Assembly (NCBI RefSeq): GCF_030717945.1
Contig: NZ_JAVAIM010000001.1
Coordinates: 1,797,131-1,861,130, forward strand
Length of the DNA: 64,000 bases
Direction: 5' to 3'
Source: Qipengyuania profundimaris
Lineage (GTDB): Bacteria > Pseudomonadota > Alphaproteobacteria > Sphingomonadales > Sphingomonadaceae
This document shows positions 1-8,995 of the stretch, in pieces; position 1 is the stretch's first letter; every line of letters begins with the position of its first letter. A program made the translations under genes and the position numbers. A model generated the notes under the pieces. That model was not told where the DNA came from. It saw only the letters and a list, made by a program, of their open reading frames with translations, and did no database searches.

Positions 1-333
1 GAGGTCGCGGGCCAGACCGTTCCCGACATTCTCGCCGACATGCAGGCATCGCTGCTGACGGCGGCCGGCGAGCGGCGCGACGAGAACCTTACGCGCGGCG
101 TGGCCGATTTCGCCCAGGTCGAGCAGCATTTCGCAGCGTCGAAATATCCCGGCTGGGTCGAGGTCCAGTGGTCCAAACCGACCGGAGAAGCGCTGGAAAA
201 GGTGGTCGAGCGGCTCAAGGAGCATAAGCTGACGATCCGCAATGTGCCGATGGACGCCGCGCCGGTCGATGGCTCGTGCATCTTCACTGGCGAACCGGCT
301 GTCGAGCGCGTCCTGCTGGCGAAGGCTTACTAG
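1..333 (+). CDS. proS: Prolyl-tRNA synthetase, C-terminal fragment
   Basis: This is the 3' end of a gene that enters the window already open; the reading frame runs from base 1 to a TAG stop at 331-333, giving 110 residues. The fragment matches the C-terminal part of bacterial-type ProRS in general character: a charged helix (around DENLTRG), a short stretch ending in a Gly-Ser-Cys turn (DGSCIFTGEP), and the terminal L-A-K-A-Y that resembles the FAKAY ending common in alphaproteobacterial ProRS. ProRS charges tRNA-Pro with proline in the cytoplasm. The catalytic core and the N-terminus lie outside the window, so the identification rests only on the tail. Other class II synthetase tails are a less likely alternative. 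Confidence 0.72.
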   Translation, partial: EVAGQTVPDILADMQASLLTAAGERRDENLTRGVADFAQVEQHFAASKYPGWVEVQWSKPTGEALEKVVERLKEHKLTIRNVPMDAAPVDGSCIFTGEPAVERVLLAKAY

Positions 334-370
334 CTTGATTTGACGGCGGGTTTGGCCGAGAGCTTCGGTC

Positions 371-1750
371 ATGAAAAAACTCGCCCTGTTCGCCGCCCTC
401 TCCGCCACCACACCGCTCGCAGCGCAGGAGGCCGACCCGGCGCTGGAGGTATCCGAAGAACGCCTGCGCGCCGACATGGACACCATCGTCAGCTTCGGAA
501 CGCGGCATACCTTGTCCAGCCAGACCGATCCGGAACGCGGGATCGGAGCCGCGGTCGATTGGGCGCTCGACGAATTCCGCAGGATCGGGGCGAACTGCGG
601 CAATTGCCTCGACGTGCAATCGGTCGAGCGTATCGTGGAAGCCGACGGACGGCGTATTCCCGAGCCGACGCTTGTCCGCAACGCGGTCGCCATCCAGCGC
701 GGGACTGAGCGGCCGGACGAGATCATCATCGTGCAAGGCCATTACGACAGCCGCGTCACCGATCCGCTCAATGCTTCCGACGATGCACCCGGTGCTAACG
801 ACGATGGTTCGGGCAGCGTGATGATCCTCGAAGCTGCGCGCATCCTTTCGCAGCGCGAATATCCCTCGACGATCGTCTATGCACTTCTCACCGGGGAGGA
901 ACAGGGGCTGTACGGGGCGCAGATCCTAGCCGACTGGGTCGAGGCAGAGGGCCTGACCGTCAAGGCAGTGCTCAACAACGACATGATCGGCAATAGCTGC
1001 GGCTCCGATGGCGTGTGCGATGCGCAACACGTTCGCGTGTTCTCGGAAGGCCTGCGCGCGGATTCGACCGCACAACTGCGCGCACTCCAGCGTCGCTTCG
1101 GCGGCGAGAACGACAGCCCGGGCCGCAACCTGTCCCGCTGGCTGGCGGAACTGGCAGAAAAGCATCCCGACGGCATGCAGGTGCGGCAGATCTGGCGCAC
1201 CGACCGGATGGGACGCGGCGGCGACCAGATACCCTTCCTCGACAAGGGCTACCCCGCCGTACGCATCACCGTGGCGGTCGAGGACTACGAGCACCAGCAT
1301 CAGGACCTGCGCACGGAGGACGGCGTGACATATGGTGATACGGTCGAAGAGCTGGATTTCGATTACCTGACACGCGCATCGCAACTGAATGTGCGGGCGC
1401 TGCATGCGCTGGCCAATGCGCCGATGCCGCCGGAACCGGCGGCAGATGCTGCCGTGCGGGTGGATACAGAAATCAAATGGCTGCCGGTGCCAGGTGCAGG
1501 TACCTATGCAGTCGCGAAACGCCGGACCGATGAATCTTATTGGCGCGACGATGCGGCCACCGTTCCTCACACCGGGCCGGCGACCGCGCAGGACAATGCC
1601 GAAATAAGCTATACCGCCCCATTGCGCGGCGACGACTGGTTGTTCGGTGTCCGGGCCTGCGCATCCGGCAGTTATTGCTCGCCATATGCCAGCGCGGTTC
1701 CGGGCGGCGCTTTCGAACCTGTGGAGCAGCCAGAGGATGAAACCGAGTAA
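371..1750 (+). CDS. Secreted M28-family zinc aminopeptidase with C-terminal FnIII-like domain
   Basis: A 459-residue protein with a signal peptide (MKKLALFAALSATTPLAAQ), so it is predicted to be exported. The peptidase domain spans about residues 25-350. It carries the expected M28 co-catalytic zinc motifs: GHYDSRVTD (His and Asp ligands), GANDDGSGS (bridging Asp) and LTGEEQGLYGA (catalytic Glu followed by ligand Glu). Family members remove N-terminal amino acids from peptides. A 110-residue tail after about residue 350 (EIKWLPVPGAGTYAV onwards) looks like a fibronectin type III or similar beta-sandwich and contains a Cys pair. The gene follows proS by 37 bases and precedes rnr by 12 bases. 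Substrate cannot be inferred from sequence. Confidence 0.88.
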   Translation: MKKLALFAALSATTPLAAQEADPALEVSEERLRADMDTIVSFGTRHTLSSQTDPERGIGAAVDWALDEFRRIGANCGNCLDVQSVERIVEADGRRIPEPTLVRNAVAIQRGTERPDEIIIVQGHYDSRVTDPLNASDDAPGANDDGSGSVMILEAARILSQREYPSTIVYALLTGEEQGLYGAQILADWVEAEGLTVKAVLNNDMIGNSCGSDGVCDAQHVRVFSEGLRADSTAQLRALQRRFGGENDSPGRNLSRWLAELAEKHPDGMQVRQIWRTDRMGRGGDQIPFLDKGYPAVRITVAVEDYEHQHQDLRTEDGVTYGDTVEELDFDYLTRASQLNVRALHALANAPMPPEPAADAAVRVDTEIKWLPVPGAGTYAVAKRRTDESYWRDDAATVPHTGPATAQDNAEISYTAPLRGDDWLFGVRACASGSYCSPYASAVPGGAFEPVEQPEDETE

Positions 1751-1762
1751 ACCCATCCCCAT

Positions 1763-4093
1763 ATGGCGCGCATGACAAAACAGAACAAACATCGGAAGCC
1801 GAAAGGCCTGCCGAGCAACGAACAGATACTCGAATTCATCCAGACCTCCGAAACGCCTGCCGGCAAGCGGGAGATCGCCAAGGCATTCGGCCTCAAGGGA
1901 CAGGAAAAGATCGCGCTGAAAAAGCGCCTCAAGGACATGGCGGAGGAAGGCCTGATCGACGGCAAGCGCACCGCCTATCACCGCATGGGTGGCGTGCCTA
2001 AGGTTACCGTGCTCAAGATCGTCGCCATCGAGGATGGTGAACCGGTCGCGGAGCCCGAAAACTGGGCGCCCGACAGCAAGGAAAAGCCGCCGCGCCTGAT
2101 GGTCAAGGAAAGCAAGAAGATGGCTGCGCTCAAGCGCGGCGATCGCATTCTTGCGCGCAACGAGGAAACCGAACGCGGCTGGCGCGCGACGCCGATCAAG
2201 AAGCTGCCCGCCCGCACCGAAGGCCTGATGGGCGTGGTGGAGAAGGACGGCAGCGGCAATTACTGGCTCGCGCCTGTCGACAAGAAGGTGCGCGATTCCT
2301 CGCCCATCGGCGATGTCGGCGAAGCCGAGGTCGGCGAGCTCGTGCTGGCCGAGCGCATGGGCAAGTCCCCTCGCTCCAAGGTCAAGGTGGTCGAGGTCGT
2401 CGGCGATCCTCTGGCGCCCAAGGCCTTCAGTCTGATCGCCATCGCCAAGCATGGCATCCCGCATATCTTCCCGCGCGAAGTCATCGAAGAGGCTGAGCGC
2501 GCGGTCGATCTGCCACTCAGCGAGGATCACCGCGAGGACCTGCGCGATGTCCCCATCGTAGCCATCGACCCCGCGGACGCACGCGACCACGACGACGCCA
2601 TCTGGGCCGAGCCCGACGGCAAGGGCGGCTACCGCGCTATCATCGCGATCGCCGACGTCAGCTATTACGTGCGCCCGGGCAGCCAGCTCGACCGCGAGGC
2701 GCGGAAGCGCGGCAATTCGGTCTATTTCCCCGACCGGGTCGTGCCCATGCTGCCGGAGGTGCTGAGCGCCGACGTCTGCAGCCTGAAGCAGGATGTCGAT
2801 CGTGCGGCCATGGCCTGCCACATTCGCATTTCTCCCGAGGGCAAGGTCACCGATTGGCGCTTTACCCGTGCCATCGTGCGGCTGGCGAAGAACATCGCTT
2901 ACGAGGATGCGCAGGCGGCCATCGATGCCGGCGATGCGCCGGACTACCTGCAGAACCTGTGGGGCGCATGGGAGCTGCTCTACAAGGCACGCGAGGCGCG
3001 CGACCCGCTCGACCTCGACTTGCCCGAGCGGCAGGTCAAGCTGAACGATGAGGGCGTAATCGAGGAGATCGCCGTGCGTGAACGGCTCGATGCGCACCGC
3101 GTGGTCGAGGACTTCATGATCGCCGCCAATGTCGCCGCGGCCAAGGCGCTGGAGGCGAAGAATGCGCCGGTCGTGTATCGCGTTCACGAGACGCCGAGCC
3201 GCGAGAAGCTGCTCGCGTTCAAGGAGTATCTCGCCAGCCAGGGCCGCAAGTTCGCCATGGGCCAGGTCATCACCCCGGGCCTGTTCAATCGCATGATGAA
3301 GGACATTTCCGATCCGGCGGAAAAGGCGCTGATCATGGAAGCGGTGCTGCGCAGCCAGACGCAGGCCTATTACGGTCCGGCCAATGCTGGGCACTTCGGC
3401 CTTGCGCTTGGCAGCTATGCGCATTTCACCTCGCCGATCCGCCGCTATGCCGACCTGCTGGTCCACCGTGCGCTGGTGGATGCCTACAAGCTCGAGCAGC
3501 CGAAGCCCAAGCTGGACCTGCCGGAAGGCTCGGGCCTGTCCGATCGCGACAAGACGGCGCTCAGCCAGATCACCGACGCCATCAGCCAGACCGAACGGCG
3601 CGCAATGGAAGCAGAGCGCGATACGATCGACCGCTATGTTGCCGCATGGCTCTCGGGCCGTGTCGGCGAGACCTTCGACACGCGGATTACCGGCGTCCAA
3701 GGCTTCGGCTTCTTCGCCACCATCGACAAGCTGGGCGGCGACGGGCTGGTCCCGGTCAGCACGCTGGGCCGCGAATATTTCACTTATGACGAGAAGGCTC
3801 AGAAGCTTGTCGGCGAGAAAAGCGGGACCGAGTATGCCGTCGGCGACCGGTTGAAGCTCAAGCTGGCCGAGGCCAATGCGCTGACCGGCGCGCTCAAGTT
3901 CGAAGTGCCCCACAGCGACGGGCAGGGTGTCGAAAGTCGCGGCAATCGCGCCGAGCCGAAGAAGCGCTCGCACCAGCGCAAGGGGGCTCCCAAGAACGGG
4001 TCCAAGAAAGGCAAGGGCACACCCCGCCAGAAGCACGATCAGGGCAAGCGGGGGCGGCCCGGCAACATCCGCCATCAGGGCCGCAAGAAGTAG
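1763..4093 (+). CDS. rnr: Ribonuclease R
   Basis: A 776-residue 3'-to-5' exoribonuclease of the RNase II/R family, which degrades structured RNA and takes part in mRNA and rRNA turnover. Domain order seen: an N-terminal winged-helix-like segment (about 10-70), cold-shock-like RNA-binding domains (about 80-240), the RNB catalytic domain (about 250-590) with the Asp cluster DPADARDHDDAIWAE, and a C-terminal S1 domain (about 650-725). A strongly Lys/Arg-rich tail (about 730-776) follows, as is usual for RNase R. Length fits the family. Two Met codons lie close together (1763 and 1772); the upstream one is used here but the downstream one is equally possible. Confidence 0.96.
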   Translation: MARMTKQNKHRKPKGLPSNEQILEFIQTSETPAGKREIAKAFGLKGQEKIALKKRLKDMAEEGLIDGKRTAYHRMGGVPKVTVLKIVAIEDGEPVAEPENWAPDSKEKPPRLMVKESKKMAALKRGDRILARNEETERGWRATPIKKLPARTEGLMGVVEKDGSGNYWLAPVDKKVRDSSPIGDVGEAEVGELVLAERMGKSPRSKVKVVEVVGDPLAPKAFSLIAIAKHGIPHIFPREVIEEAERAVDLPLSEDHREDLRDVPIVAIDPADARDHDDAIWAEPDGKGGYRAIIAIADVSYYVRPGSQLDREARKRGNSVYFPDRVVPMLPEVLSADVCSLKQDVDRAAMACHIRISPEGKVTDWRFTRAIVRLAKNIAYEDAQAAIDAGDAPDYLQNLWGAWELLYKAREARDPLDLDLPERQVKLNDEGVIEEIAVRERLDAHRVVEDFMIAANVAAAKALEAKNAPVVYRVHETPSREKLLAFKEYLASQGRKFAMGQVITPGLFNRMMKDISDPAEKALIMEAVLRSQTQAYYGPANAGHFGLALGSYAHFTSPIRRYADLLVHRALVDAYKLEQPKPKLDLPEGSGLSDRDKTALSQITDAISQTERRAMEAERDTIDRYVAAWLSGRVGETFDTRITGVQGFGFFATIDKLGGDGLVPVSTLGREYFTYDEKAQKLVGEKSGTEYAVGDRLKLKLAEANALTGALKFEVPHSDGQGVESRGNRAEPKKRSHQRKGAPKNGSKKGKGTPRQKHDQGKRGRPGNIRHQGRKK

Positions 4094-4143
4094 CTTCGGA
4101 ACGGGCCGGGGCAGGGGTCATTGATGCTCTAAAAGGAGACATC

Positions 4144-4665
4144 ATGCCCCAGCTTATCCCCGGCCAGAAAGTGCCCGATCTCGACCTGCCGCTGACTATC
4201 GATGCACGCTTCGAACTGTCGAAGCAGGAGCCCGAGAACTACACCATGCTGGTGTTCTATCGCGGCAAGCATTGCCCCATTTGCAAGAAGTACCTGACCC
4301 AGCTCGGCGGGCGATTGTCCGATTTTACCGACAAGGGGATCAACGTGTTCTCGGTCAGCATGGACAGCCCCGAGCGTGCCGCCGTTGCGCATGAGGAGTG
4401 GGAGACCCACGACTTGCCGATCGCGCACTCGCTCACCGAGGAAAAGGCCCGCGAATGGGGCCTCTATATCAGCGAGAAACGCGACGGCAGCGAGGAGCCG
4501 GACAAATTCTCCGAACCCGGCCTGTTCCTGGTGAAGCCCGACGGGACGTTGCATCTGGCCGTGGTCCAGAGCGCGCCGTTTACGCGGCCCGATCTCGACG
4601 ACCTGCTCGAAGGCCTGACCTATTCAATTGACGAAGGCTACCCCACACGCGGCACGCTGACCTGA
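4144..4665 (+). CDS. Peroxiredoxin-like (AhpC/TSA, thioredoxin-fold) protein
   Basis: A 173-residue protein with a thioredoxin fold of the AhpC/TSA type. The motif CPICKKYLTQL at about residues 44-54 places a CxxC redox pair where peroxiredoxins have the peroxidatic Cys and thioredoxins have their active site. The sentence of family features continues with VFSVSMDSPERA and LFLVKPDGTLHLA. It probably reduces peroxides or protein disulfides in the cytoplasm, since no signal peptide is visible. The AAAAGGAG sequence ending about 7 bases before the ATG is a good ribosome binding site. The stop is 4 bases from the stop of the convergent universal stress gene. Which of the peroxiredoxin-like subfamilies it belongs to is not settled. 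Confidence 0.85.
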   Translation: MPQLIPGQKVPDLDLPLTIDARFELSKQEPENYTMLVFYRGKHCPICKKYLTQLGGRLSDFTDKGINVFSVSMDSPERAAVAHEEWETHDLPIAHSLTEEKAREWGLYISEKRDGSEEPDKFSEPGLFLVKPDGTLHLAVVQSAPFTRPDLDDLLEGLTYSIDEGYPTRGTLT

Positions 4666-4669
4666 GTGG

Positions 4670-5122
4670 TCAGGCCAGCGCGTCCAGCTCGTCTTTCGAG
4701 ATGCCGCCGGGGATCAGGTAAAGGGGGCAGGGCAGATTTCCCGCCGTCGCCGCAAAGTGATTGACCAAAGGGCCGGAATTACCTTCCGCGCTGGTCGCGA
4801 GGACGAGCGCGGCGATATTGCCGTGCTCCTCGATATATTTGCGGATGACGTCGGCGGGTGGACCGGGGCGCACGGCGATGGTCGGCATCTTGCCCATCTC
4901 GCCGAAAATATTGCCCGCGGCGGAGTTGGCCATCACCTCCGCCCGGTCGCGCGCTTCCTGCTCGATCGTCGCCTGCACTCCGCCGAAGGCATTGAATGTC
5001 TGCTGCGGCACGAGCGCCAGTATGTGCACGGTCCCCCCGGTCTTGTAGGCGCGCAGGCTGGCGAAACGCAGCGCCCGCTTCGCCTCCTCGGTTTCGTCCA
5101 TCACGACCAGATAGATACGCAT
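4670..5122 (-). CDS. Universal stress protein (UspA family)
   Basis: A 150-residue cytoplasmic UspA-fold protein when started at the Met of MRIYLVVMDET; an upstream in-frame Met at 5143 would add seven residues not typical of the family. The alternating alpha/beta pattern is clear: VVMDETEEAKRAL at the start, VHILALVP, and a C-terminal half with IAALVLATSAEGNSGPLV. That last segment replaces the canonical G-2x-G-9x-G-S/T ATP loop with a looser version, so nucleotide binding is uncertain. It is divergent from the pyruvate dehydrogenase E2 gene with 128 bases between the starts. Role is inferred only from the family: stress survival and redox or envelope stress signalling. Confidence 0.85.
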   Translation of the reverse strand: MRIYLVVMDETEEAKRALRFASLRAYKTGGTVHILALVPQQTFNAFGGVQATIEQEARDRAEVMANSAAGNIFGEMGKMPTIAVRPGPPADVIRKYIEEHGNIAALVLATSAEGNSGPLVNHFAATAGNLPCPLYLIPGGISKDELDALA

Positions 5123-5250
5123 CCAAAGTCCCCTCTCTCGCACGCGGGCCTATCTTGTAATTCGTATTCTGCGCAAGGACCTTGCTTGCCCGTGCCATTT
5201 TGGCCAGAGGTGCGGGCGAACTCTCTCCCCAGCGAGGACGTAACGTAAAC

Positions 5251-6591
5251 ATGCCCACGCCGATCAAGATGCCCGCCCTGTCGCCCACCATGGAGGAGGG
5301 CACGCTCGCCAAGTGGCTGGTGAAGCCGGGCGACAAGGTGGAAGCCGGCGACATCATGGCCGAGATCGAGACCGACAAGGCGACGATGGAATTCGAAGCC
5401 GTGGACGAAGGCACGATCGCCTCGATCGCGGTGGACGAGGGAAGCGAGGGTGTGAAGGTCGGCACCGTCATCGCGATGCTCGCGGAAGAGGGCGAAGATC
5501 TGGACGAGGCAGCCGCGGCTGCTCCGGAAGGGGATGAGGCTGCTGGAGAAGATGCCGCCGAGGAAACACCCGAGGCGAAGGCCGAACCCGCCAAGGCCAC
5601 TCGCCGTGAAACTGCCGAGCCCGCCCGCACTCCGGTCGAAGTCGATACAAAAGCCCCCGCCGCGCCGAGAGACGACAGCGGAGAGCGCATCATCGCCTCG
5701 CCGCTTGCGCGCCGCATTGCCGAGCAGAAGGGCGTCGATCTCGCCAGCGTCACCGGCTCCGGCCCGCGCGGTCGCATCGTGAAGGCCGATGTCGAAGGCG
5801 CGGAAGGGGGCAAGGCTGCCGCTCCCGCCAAGCAAGACGCGACCGCCGAAATGGCCGAACCGCGCACACCCAGCAAGACGCCGGCCGAAAGCGAATACGG
5901 CGCGCCTTACGAGGAAGAAAAGCTCACCAATGTCCGCAAGGTCATCGCCCGCCGCCTGACCGAAAGCAAACAGCAGGTCCCGCATTACTACCTCGCCGTG
6001 GACGTGCGGCTGGATGCGATGCTCGACCTGCGGAAGCAGCTCAACGCCGGGCTGGAGGCAGACGGGGTCAAGCTGTCGGTCAACGATCTGCTGATCAAGG
6101 CGCTGGCCCGCGCTCTGATGCGCGTGCCGCAATGCAATGTCAGTTTCCAGGGCGACACGATCCATCGCTACAAGCGCGCCGACGTGTCGGTCGCCGTCGC
6201 CGCGCCGACCGGCCTCATCACCCCGATCATTACCGAAGCCGATACCAAGGGCCTCGCCGCGATCAGCACCTCGATGAAGGAGCTTGCGGAGAAAGCGCGC
6301 AAGGGGAAGCTGCAGCCGCATGAATACCAGGGCGGCACGGCCAGCCTGTCCAACCTCGGCATGTTCGGCATCAAGCAGTTCGACGCGGTCATCAACCCGC
6401 CGCAGGGCATGATCATGGCCGTTGGTGCAGGCGAGCAGCGCCCCTATGTGGTCGACGGCGCACTGCAGGTCGCGACCGTGATGACCGCCAGCGGCTCCTT
6501 CGACCACCGCGCTATCGACGGCGCCGACGGCGCGCAGCTGATGGAGGCGTTCAAGCAGCTGTGCGAGAACCCGATGGGGCTGGTGGTTTGA
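5251..6591 (+). CDS. pdhC: Pyruvate dehydrogenase complex E2, dihydrolipoamide acetyltransferase
   Basis: A 446-residue E2 subunit that transfers acetyl groups from lipoate to CoA in the pyruvate dehydrogenase complex. The start at [14 protein letters not shown] is chosen because the lipoyl domain begins there; in-frame codons back to 5182 add nothing conserved. Domains: lipoyl domain 1-80 with the modified Lys43 in ETDKATMEF, an Ala/Glu/Pro-rich linker, the E3-binding domain about 147-185 ([15 protein letters not shown]), a second linker, and the catalytic domain about 220-446 ending with the acyltransferase motif [15 protein letters not shown] (His near 419). Only one lipoyl domain is present; a second one sits on E1 beta at 46685-48070. 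E3 (lpdA) is 1 kb downstream. Confidence 0.96.
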   Translation: MPTPIKMPALSPTMEEGTLAKWLVKPGDKVEAGDIMAEIETDKATMEFEAVDEGTIASIAVDEGSEGVKVGTVIAMLAEEGEDLDEAAAAAPEGDEAAGEDAAEETPEAKAEPAKATRRETAEPARTPVEVDTKAPAAPRDDSGERIIASPLARRIAEQKGVDLASVTGSGPRGRIVKADVEGAEGGKAAAPAKQDATAEMAEPRTPSKTPAESEYGAPYEEEKLTNVRKVIARRLTESKQQVPHYYLAVDVRLDAMLDLRKQLNAGLEADGVKLSVNDLLIKALARALMRVPQCNVSFQGDTIHRYKRADVSVAVAAPTGLITPIITEADTKGLAAISTSMKELAEKARKGKLQPHEYQGGTASLSNLGMFGIKQFDAVINPPQGMIMAVGAGEQRPYVVDGALQVATVMTASGSFDHRAIDGADGAQLMEAFKQLCENPMGLVV

Positions 6592-6595
6592 CACG

Positions 6596-7009
6596 ATGTC
6601 GGTGGGCAGACCTTTGGTCAAAGTGCTAACGAGCTACGGCGTGTCAGTCCTAATTGCTGCTCTAATCATTCTCTGGTGGGGTTCATTCCCCGGCGGAGTT
6701 CGGTCTCTTGATTGGGCGGCCGTAGAGCTGGGGCTCAAGGTTTCGGCAGTATTTTCCTTGCCTGTGTTTATACTAGCCGGCCTTCCTTACATGGCTTTCG
6801 GATATCGTAGCTGGGGCCGAAATCATCGTCTGCCATTCGTTCTGGTTGGCGGAGTGCTTGGAGCCTTGGGTGCAGCTAGTTTCGGCGCATTGCTCACGAT
6901 GCCTCGTCCCTTTCCTCCAGTGTTGATTGCAATCGGCCTAGCCGCTGGTTTAGCGGCCTCATATTCTTGGGCATGGGTCTCGCATCGGTTGGAACCTAGA
7001 AATGTCTGA
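6596..7009 (+). CDS. Hypothetical four-helix membrane protein, lower GC than neighbours
   Basis: I do not recognise this 137-residue protein. It shows four hydrophobic stretches long enough to cross the membrane: about 13-28 (VSVLIAALIILWW), 44-66 (LGLKVSAVFSLPVFILAGLPY), 79-101 (LPFVLVGGVLGALGAASFGAL) and 107-127 (PPVLIAIGLAAGLAASYSWAW). It begins 5 bases after the E2 stop and overlaps the thioesterase start by 8 bases, so it is probably co-transcribed. By hand count it is about 55% GC, against about 68-73% in the E2 gene next to it, with codons such as CTA, ATA and TTA that neighbours avoid. This suggests a later insertion into the cluster. Confidence 0.7.
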   Translation: MSVGRPLVKVLTSYGVSVLIAALIILWWGSFPGGVRSLDWAAVELGLKVSAVFSLPVFILAGLPYMAFGYRSWGRNHRLPFVLVGGVLGALGAASFGALLTMPRPFPPVLIAIGLAAGLAASYSWAWVSHRLEPRNV

Positions 7010-7388
7010 CCGCTCCCCCCTCATCCGCATCACCGCGATGCCGACCGACCTCAACCCCTATGGCGGGGTGTTCGGCGGCTGGTTGATGAGCCAGATGGCG
7101 CTAGGCGCAGGATCGCTTGCGAGCCGGGAGGGGAAGGGCAAGGCGGTGGTCGTCTCGGCCACCGATTTCGCCTTCCCCGGCGCAATGGCCGTGGGCGACG
7201 AGCTGTCGGTCTATTGCGAGATCCTCGCCACCGGCAACACCTCGCTGACCATCGCCGCCGAAGCTCTCGCCCGCGAGCGCAATGGCGAAGCCGAGACCAA
7301 GGTGGCGAGCGGTACCTTCAAATTCGTGATGCTGGGCGACGACGACAAGCCGCGCCCCGTCCGGGCGGTCGGAGGCAAGTGGGCGTGA
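7002..7388 (+). CDS. Acyl-CoA thioesterase (YciA-type hotdog fold)
   Basis: A 128-residue single hotdog domain protein. The segment MPTDLNPYGGVFGGWLMSQM resembles the N-terminal motif of the YciA/acyl-CoA hydrolase group, where the Asn/Gly-rich loop precedes the long central helix, and VVVSATDFAFPGAMAVGDEL matches the following strands that carry the catalytic acid. Enzymes of this group hydrolyse short to long acyl-CoAs to free CoA. It overlaps the preceding membrane protein by 8 bases and ends 169 bases before lpdA. Location next to pyruvate dehydrogenase genes would suit acyl-CoA or acetyl-CoA balance, but that is inference. Confidence 0.88.
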   Translation: MSDRSPLIRITAMPTDLNPYGGVFGGWLMSQMALGAGSLASREGKGKAVVVSATDFAFPGAMAVGDELSVYCEILATGNTSLTIAAEALARERNGEAETKVASGTFKFVMLGDDDKPRPVRAVGGKWA

Positions 7389-7557
7389 GCCTGTCCTACA
7401 GAGGGCCGTTCATGGCAGATGGAGGGCATGTTAGTCGCCCGCCCATGCTTGACCTCGACCGAAATCGCCCATTCGCGATCCCGAAGAATTTTCCCGCCTG
7501 GACTGTGTAACACCCGGTCCATGTCTGAGACGAAACGAGAGATACCAGAGACGAATC

Positions 7558-8973
7558 ATGGCCGACACCCAATATGACGTTATCGTGCTCGGCAGCGGAC
7601 CCGGCGGCTATGTCGCGGCGATCCGCTGCGCGCAGCTGGGGCTGAAGACCGCCATCGTCGAGCGCGAGTTGCTCGGCGGGATCTGCCTCAACTGGGGCTG
7701 TATCCCAACGAAAGCGCTGCTGCGTTCTGCCGAAATCAAGCACTTCATGGAACATGCGGGCGATTACGGCCTGAAGGTCGCGGGCAAGATCGAAGCCGAC
7801 CTCGAAGCGGTAGTGAAGCGCAGCCGCGGCGTGGCCAAGCAGCTCAACCAGGGCGTCACCCACCTGATGAAGAAGAACAAGATCGCGGTGCATATGGGGG
7901 AGGGCACGCTGACCGGCCCGACCAGCCTGACCGTCAAGGGCGAGAAGGGGGAGGAGAAGCTCTCCGCCAAGCACGTGATCGTCGCCACCGGAGCCAGGGC
8001 GCGCGACCTGCCCTTCGCCAAGGCCGACGGCAAGCGCGTGTGGACCTACCGCACCGCCATGACCCCGCCGGAAATGCCAAAGAAGCTGCTGGTGATCGGC
8101 AGCGGCGCGATCGGGATCGAGTTTGCCAGCTTCTACAACGACATGGGCGCGGATGTGACCGTGGTCGAAATGCTCGACCGCATCGTGCCGGTGGAGGACA
8201 AGGACGTCTCCGCCTTCCTCGAGAAGAACCTGACCAAGCAGGGCATGACGATCATGACCGGTGCCGGTGTCGAGGACCTCAAGGTCTCGGATAAGGGTGT
8301 GAAGGCGAAGATCAAGGATGCCAAGGGCAAGGTCGGCGAGACCGAGTTCAGCCATTGCATCGTCGCCATCGGCATCGCGCCGAACACCGAAGCCATCGGC
8401 CTCGACAAGCTGGTCGAGATGGACCGCGGCTTCATCCAGATCGACGGCATGGGGCGCACCAAGTCGAAAGGCCTGTGGGCCATCGGCGACTGCACCCCCG
8501 GCCCCTGGCTGGCGCACAAGGCGAGCCACGAGGGCGTGACTGCCGCCGAAGCCATCGCGACCGAGCTGGGCGTGAAAGGCCTCCACCCGCACGCGCTCGA
8601 CCGGGCCAACATCCCGGGCTGCACCTATTGCCACCCGCAGATCGCCAGCGTCGGCCTGACCGAGGAAAAGGCGAAGGAAGCGGGTCACGAGGTCAAGGCC
8701 GGCACCTTCCCCTTCATCGGCAATGGCAAGGCCATCGCGCTGGGCGAGGCGGAGGGCTTCTGCAAGACCGTGTTCGACGCCAAGACCGGCGAGCTGCTGG
8801 GAGCCCACATGGTCGGCGCCGAAGTGACCGAGATGATTCAGGGCTTCGTCGTCGGCAAGACGCTGGAGACCACAGAGGCGGAGCTGATGCAGACCGTCTT
8901 CCCGCATCCCACGATCAGCGAGAGCATGCACGAGAGCGTGCTCGCGAGCTACGGCAGAGCGTTGCACATCTGA
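7558..8973 (+). CDS. lpdA: Dihydrolipoamide dehydrogenase (E3)
   Basis: A 471-residue FAD-dependent disulfide oxidoreductase that reoxidises dihydrolipoamide on E2 and passes electrons to NAD+. Seen in the sequence: N-terminal FAD dinucleotide fold VIVLGSGPGGYVAA (8-21), the redox-active disulfide GGICLNWGCIPTK (Cys43 and Cys48), an NAD-binding fold with LVIGSGAIGIEFAS around residue 180, the second FAD motif LWAIGDCTPGPWLAHKA near 308, and the C-terminal dimerisation domain with the catalytic pair His450 and Glu455 in FPHPTISESMHE. Length matches the family. It lies in the same direction as E2, so this copy most likely serves pyruvate dehydrogenase; it may also serve other 2-oxoacid dehydrogenases. 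Confidence 0.97.
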   Translation: MADTQYDVIVLGSGPGGYVAAIRCAQLGLKTAIVERELLGGICLNWGCIPTKALLRSAEIKHFMEHAGDYGLKVAGKIEADLEAVVKRSRGVAKQLNQGVTHLMKKNKIAVHMGEGTLTGPTSLTVKGEKGEEKLSAKHVIVATGARARDLPFAKADGKRVWTYRTAMTPPEMPKKLLVIGSGAIGIEFASFYNDMGADVTVVEMLDRIVPVEDKDVSAFLEKNLTKQGMTIMTGAGVEDLKVSDKGVKAKIKDAKGKVGETEFSHCIVAIGIAPNTEAIGLDKLVEMDRGFIQIDGMGRTKSKGLWAIGDCTPGPWLAHKASHEGVTAAEAIATELGVKGLHPHALDRANIPGCTYCHPQIASVGLTEEKAKEAGHEVKAGTFPFIGNGKAIALGEAEGFCKTVFDAKTGELLGAHMVGAEVTEMIQGFVVGKTLETTEAELMQTVFPHPTISESMHESVLASYGRALHI

Positions 8974-8995
8974 CCGGGCAAGATAGGGAAGGGCG

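Noticed and set aside
926-4075. Long open frame of 1049 codons on the minus strand across the M28 and rnr genes.
   Set aside because: It lies opposite two clear genes and has Leu/Ala/Arg-rich composition expected from GC-skewed antisense; no motif.
7389-7557. Gap between thioesterase and lpdA as a small gene.
   Set aside because: The only open frames are extensions overlapping the thioesterase and lack a ribosome binding site.
7396-8967. Open frame on the minus strand opposite lpdA.
   Set aside because: Shadow of the lpdA reading frame; composition typical of reversed codons.
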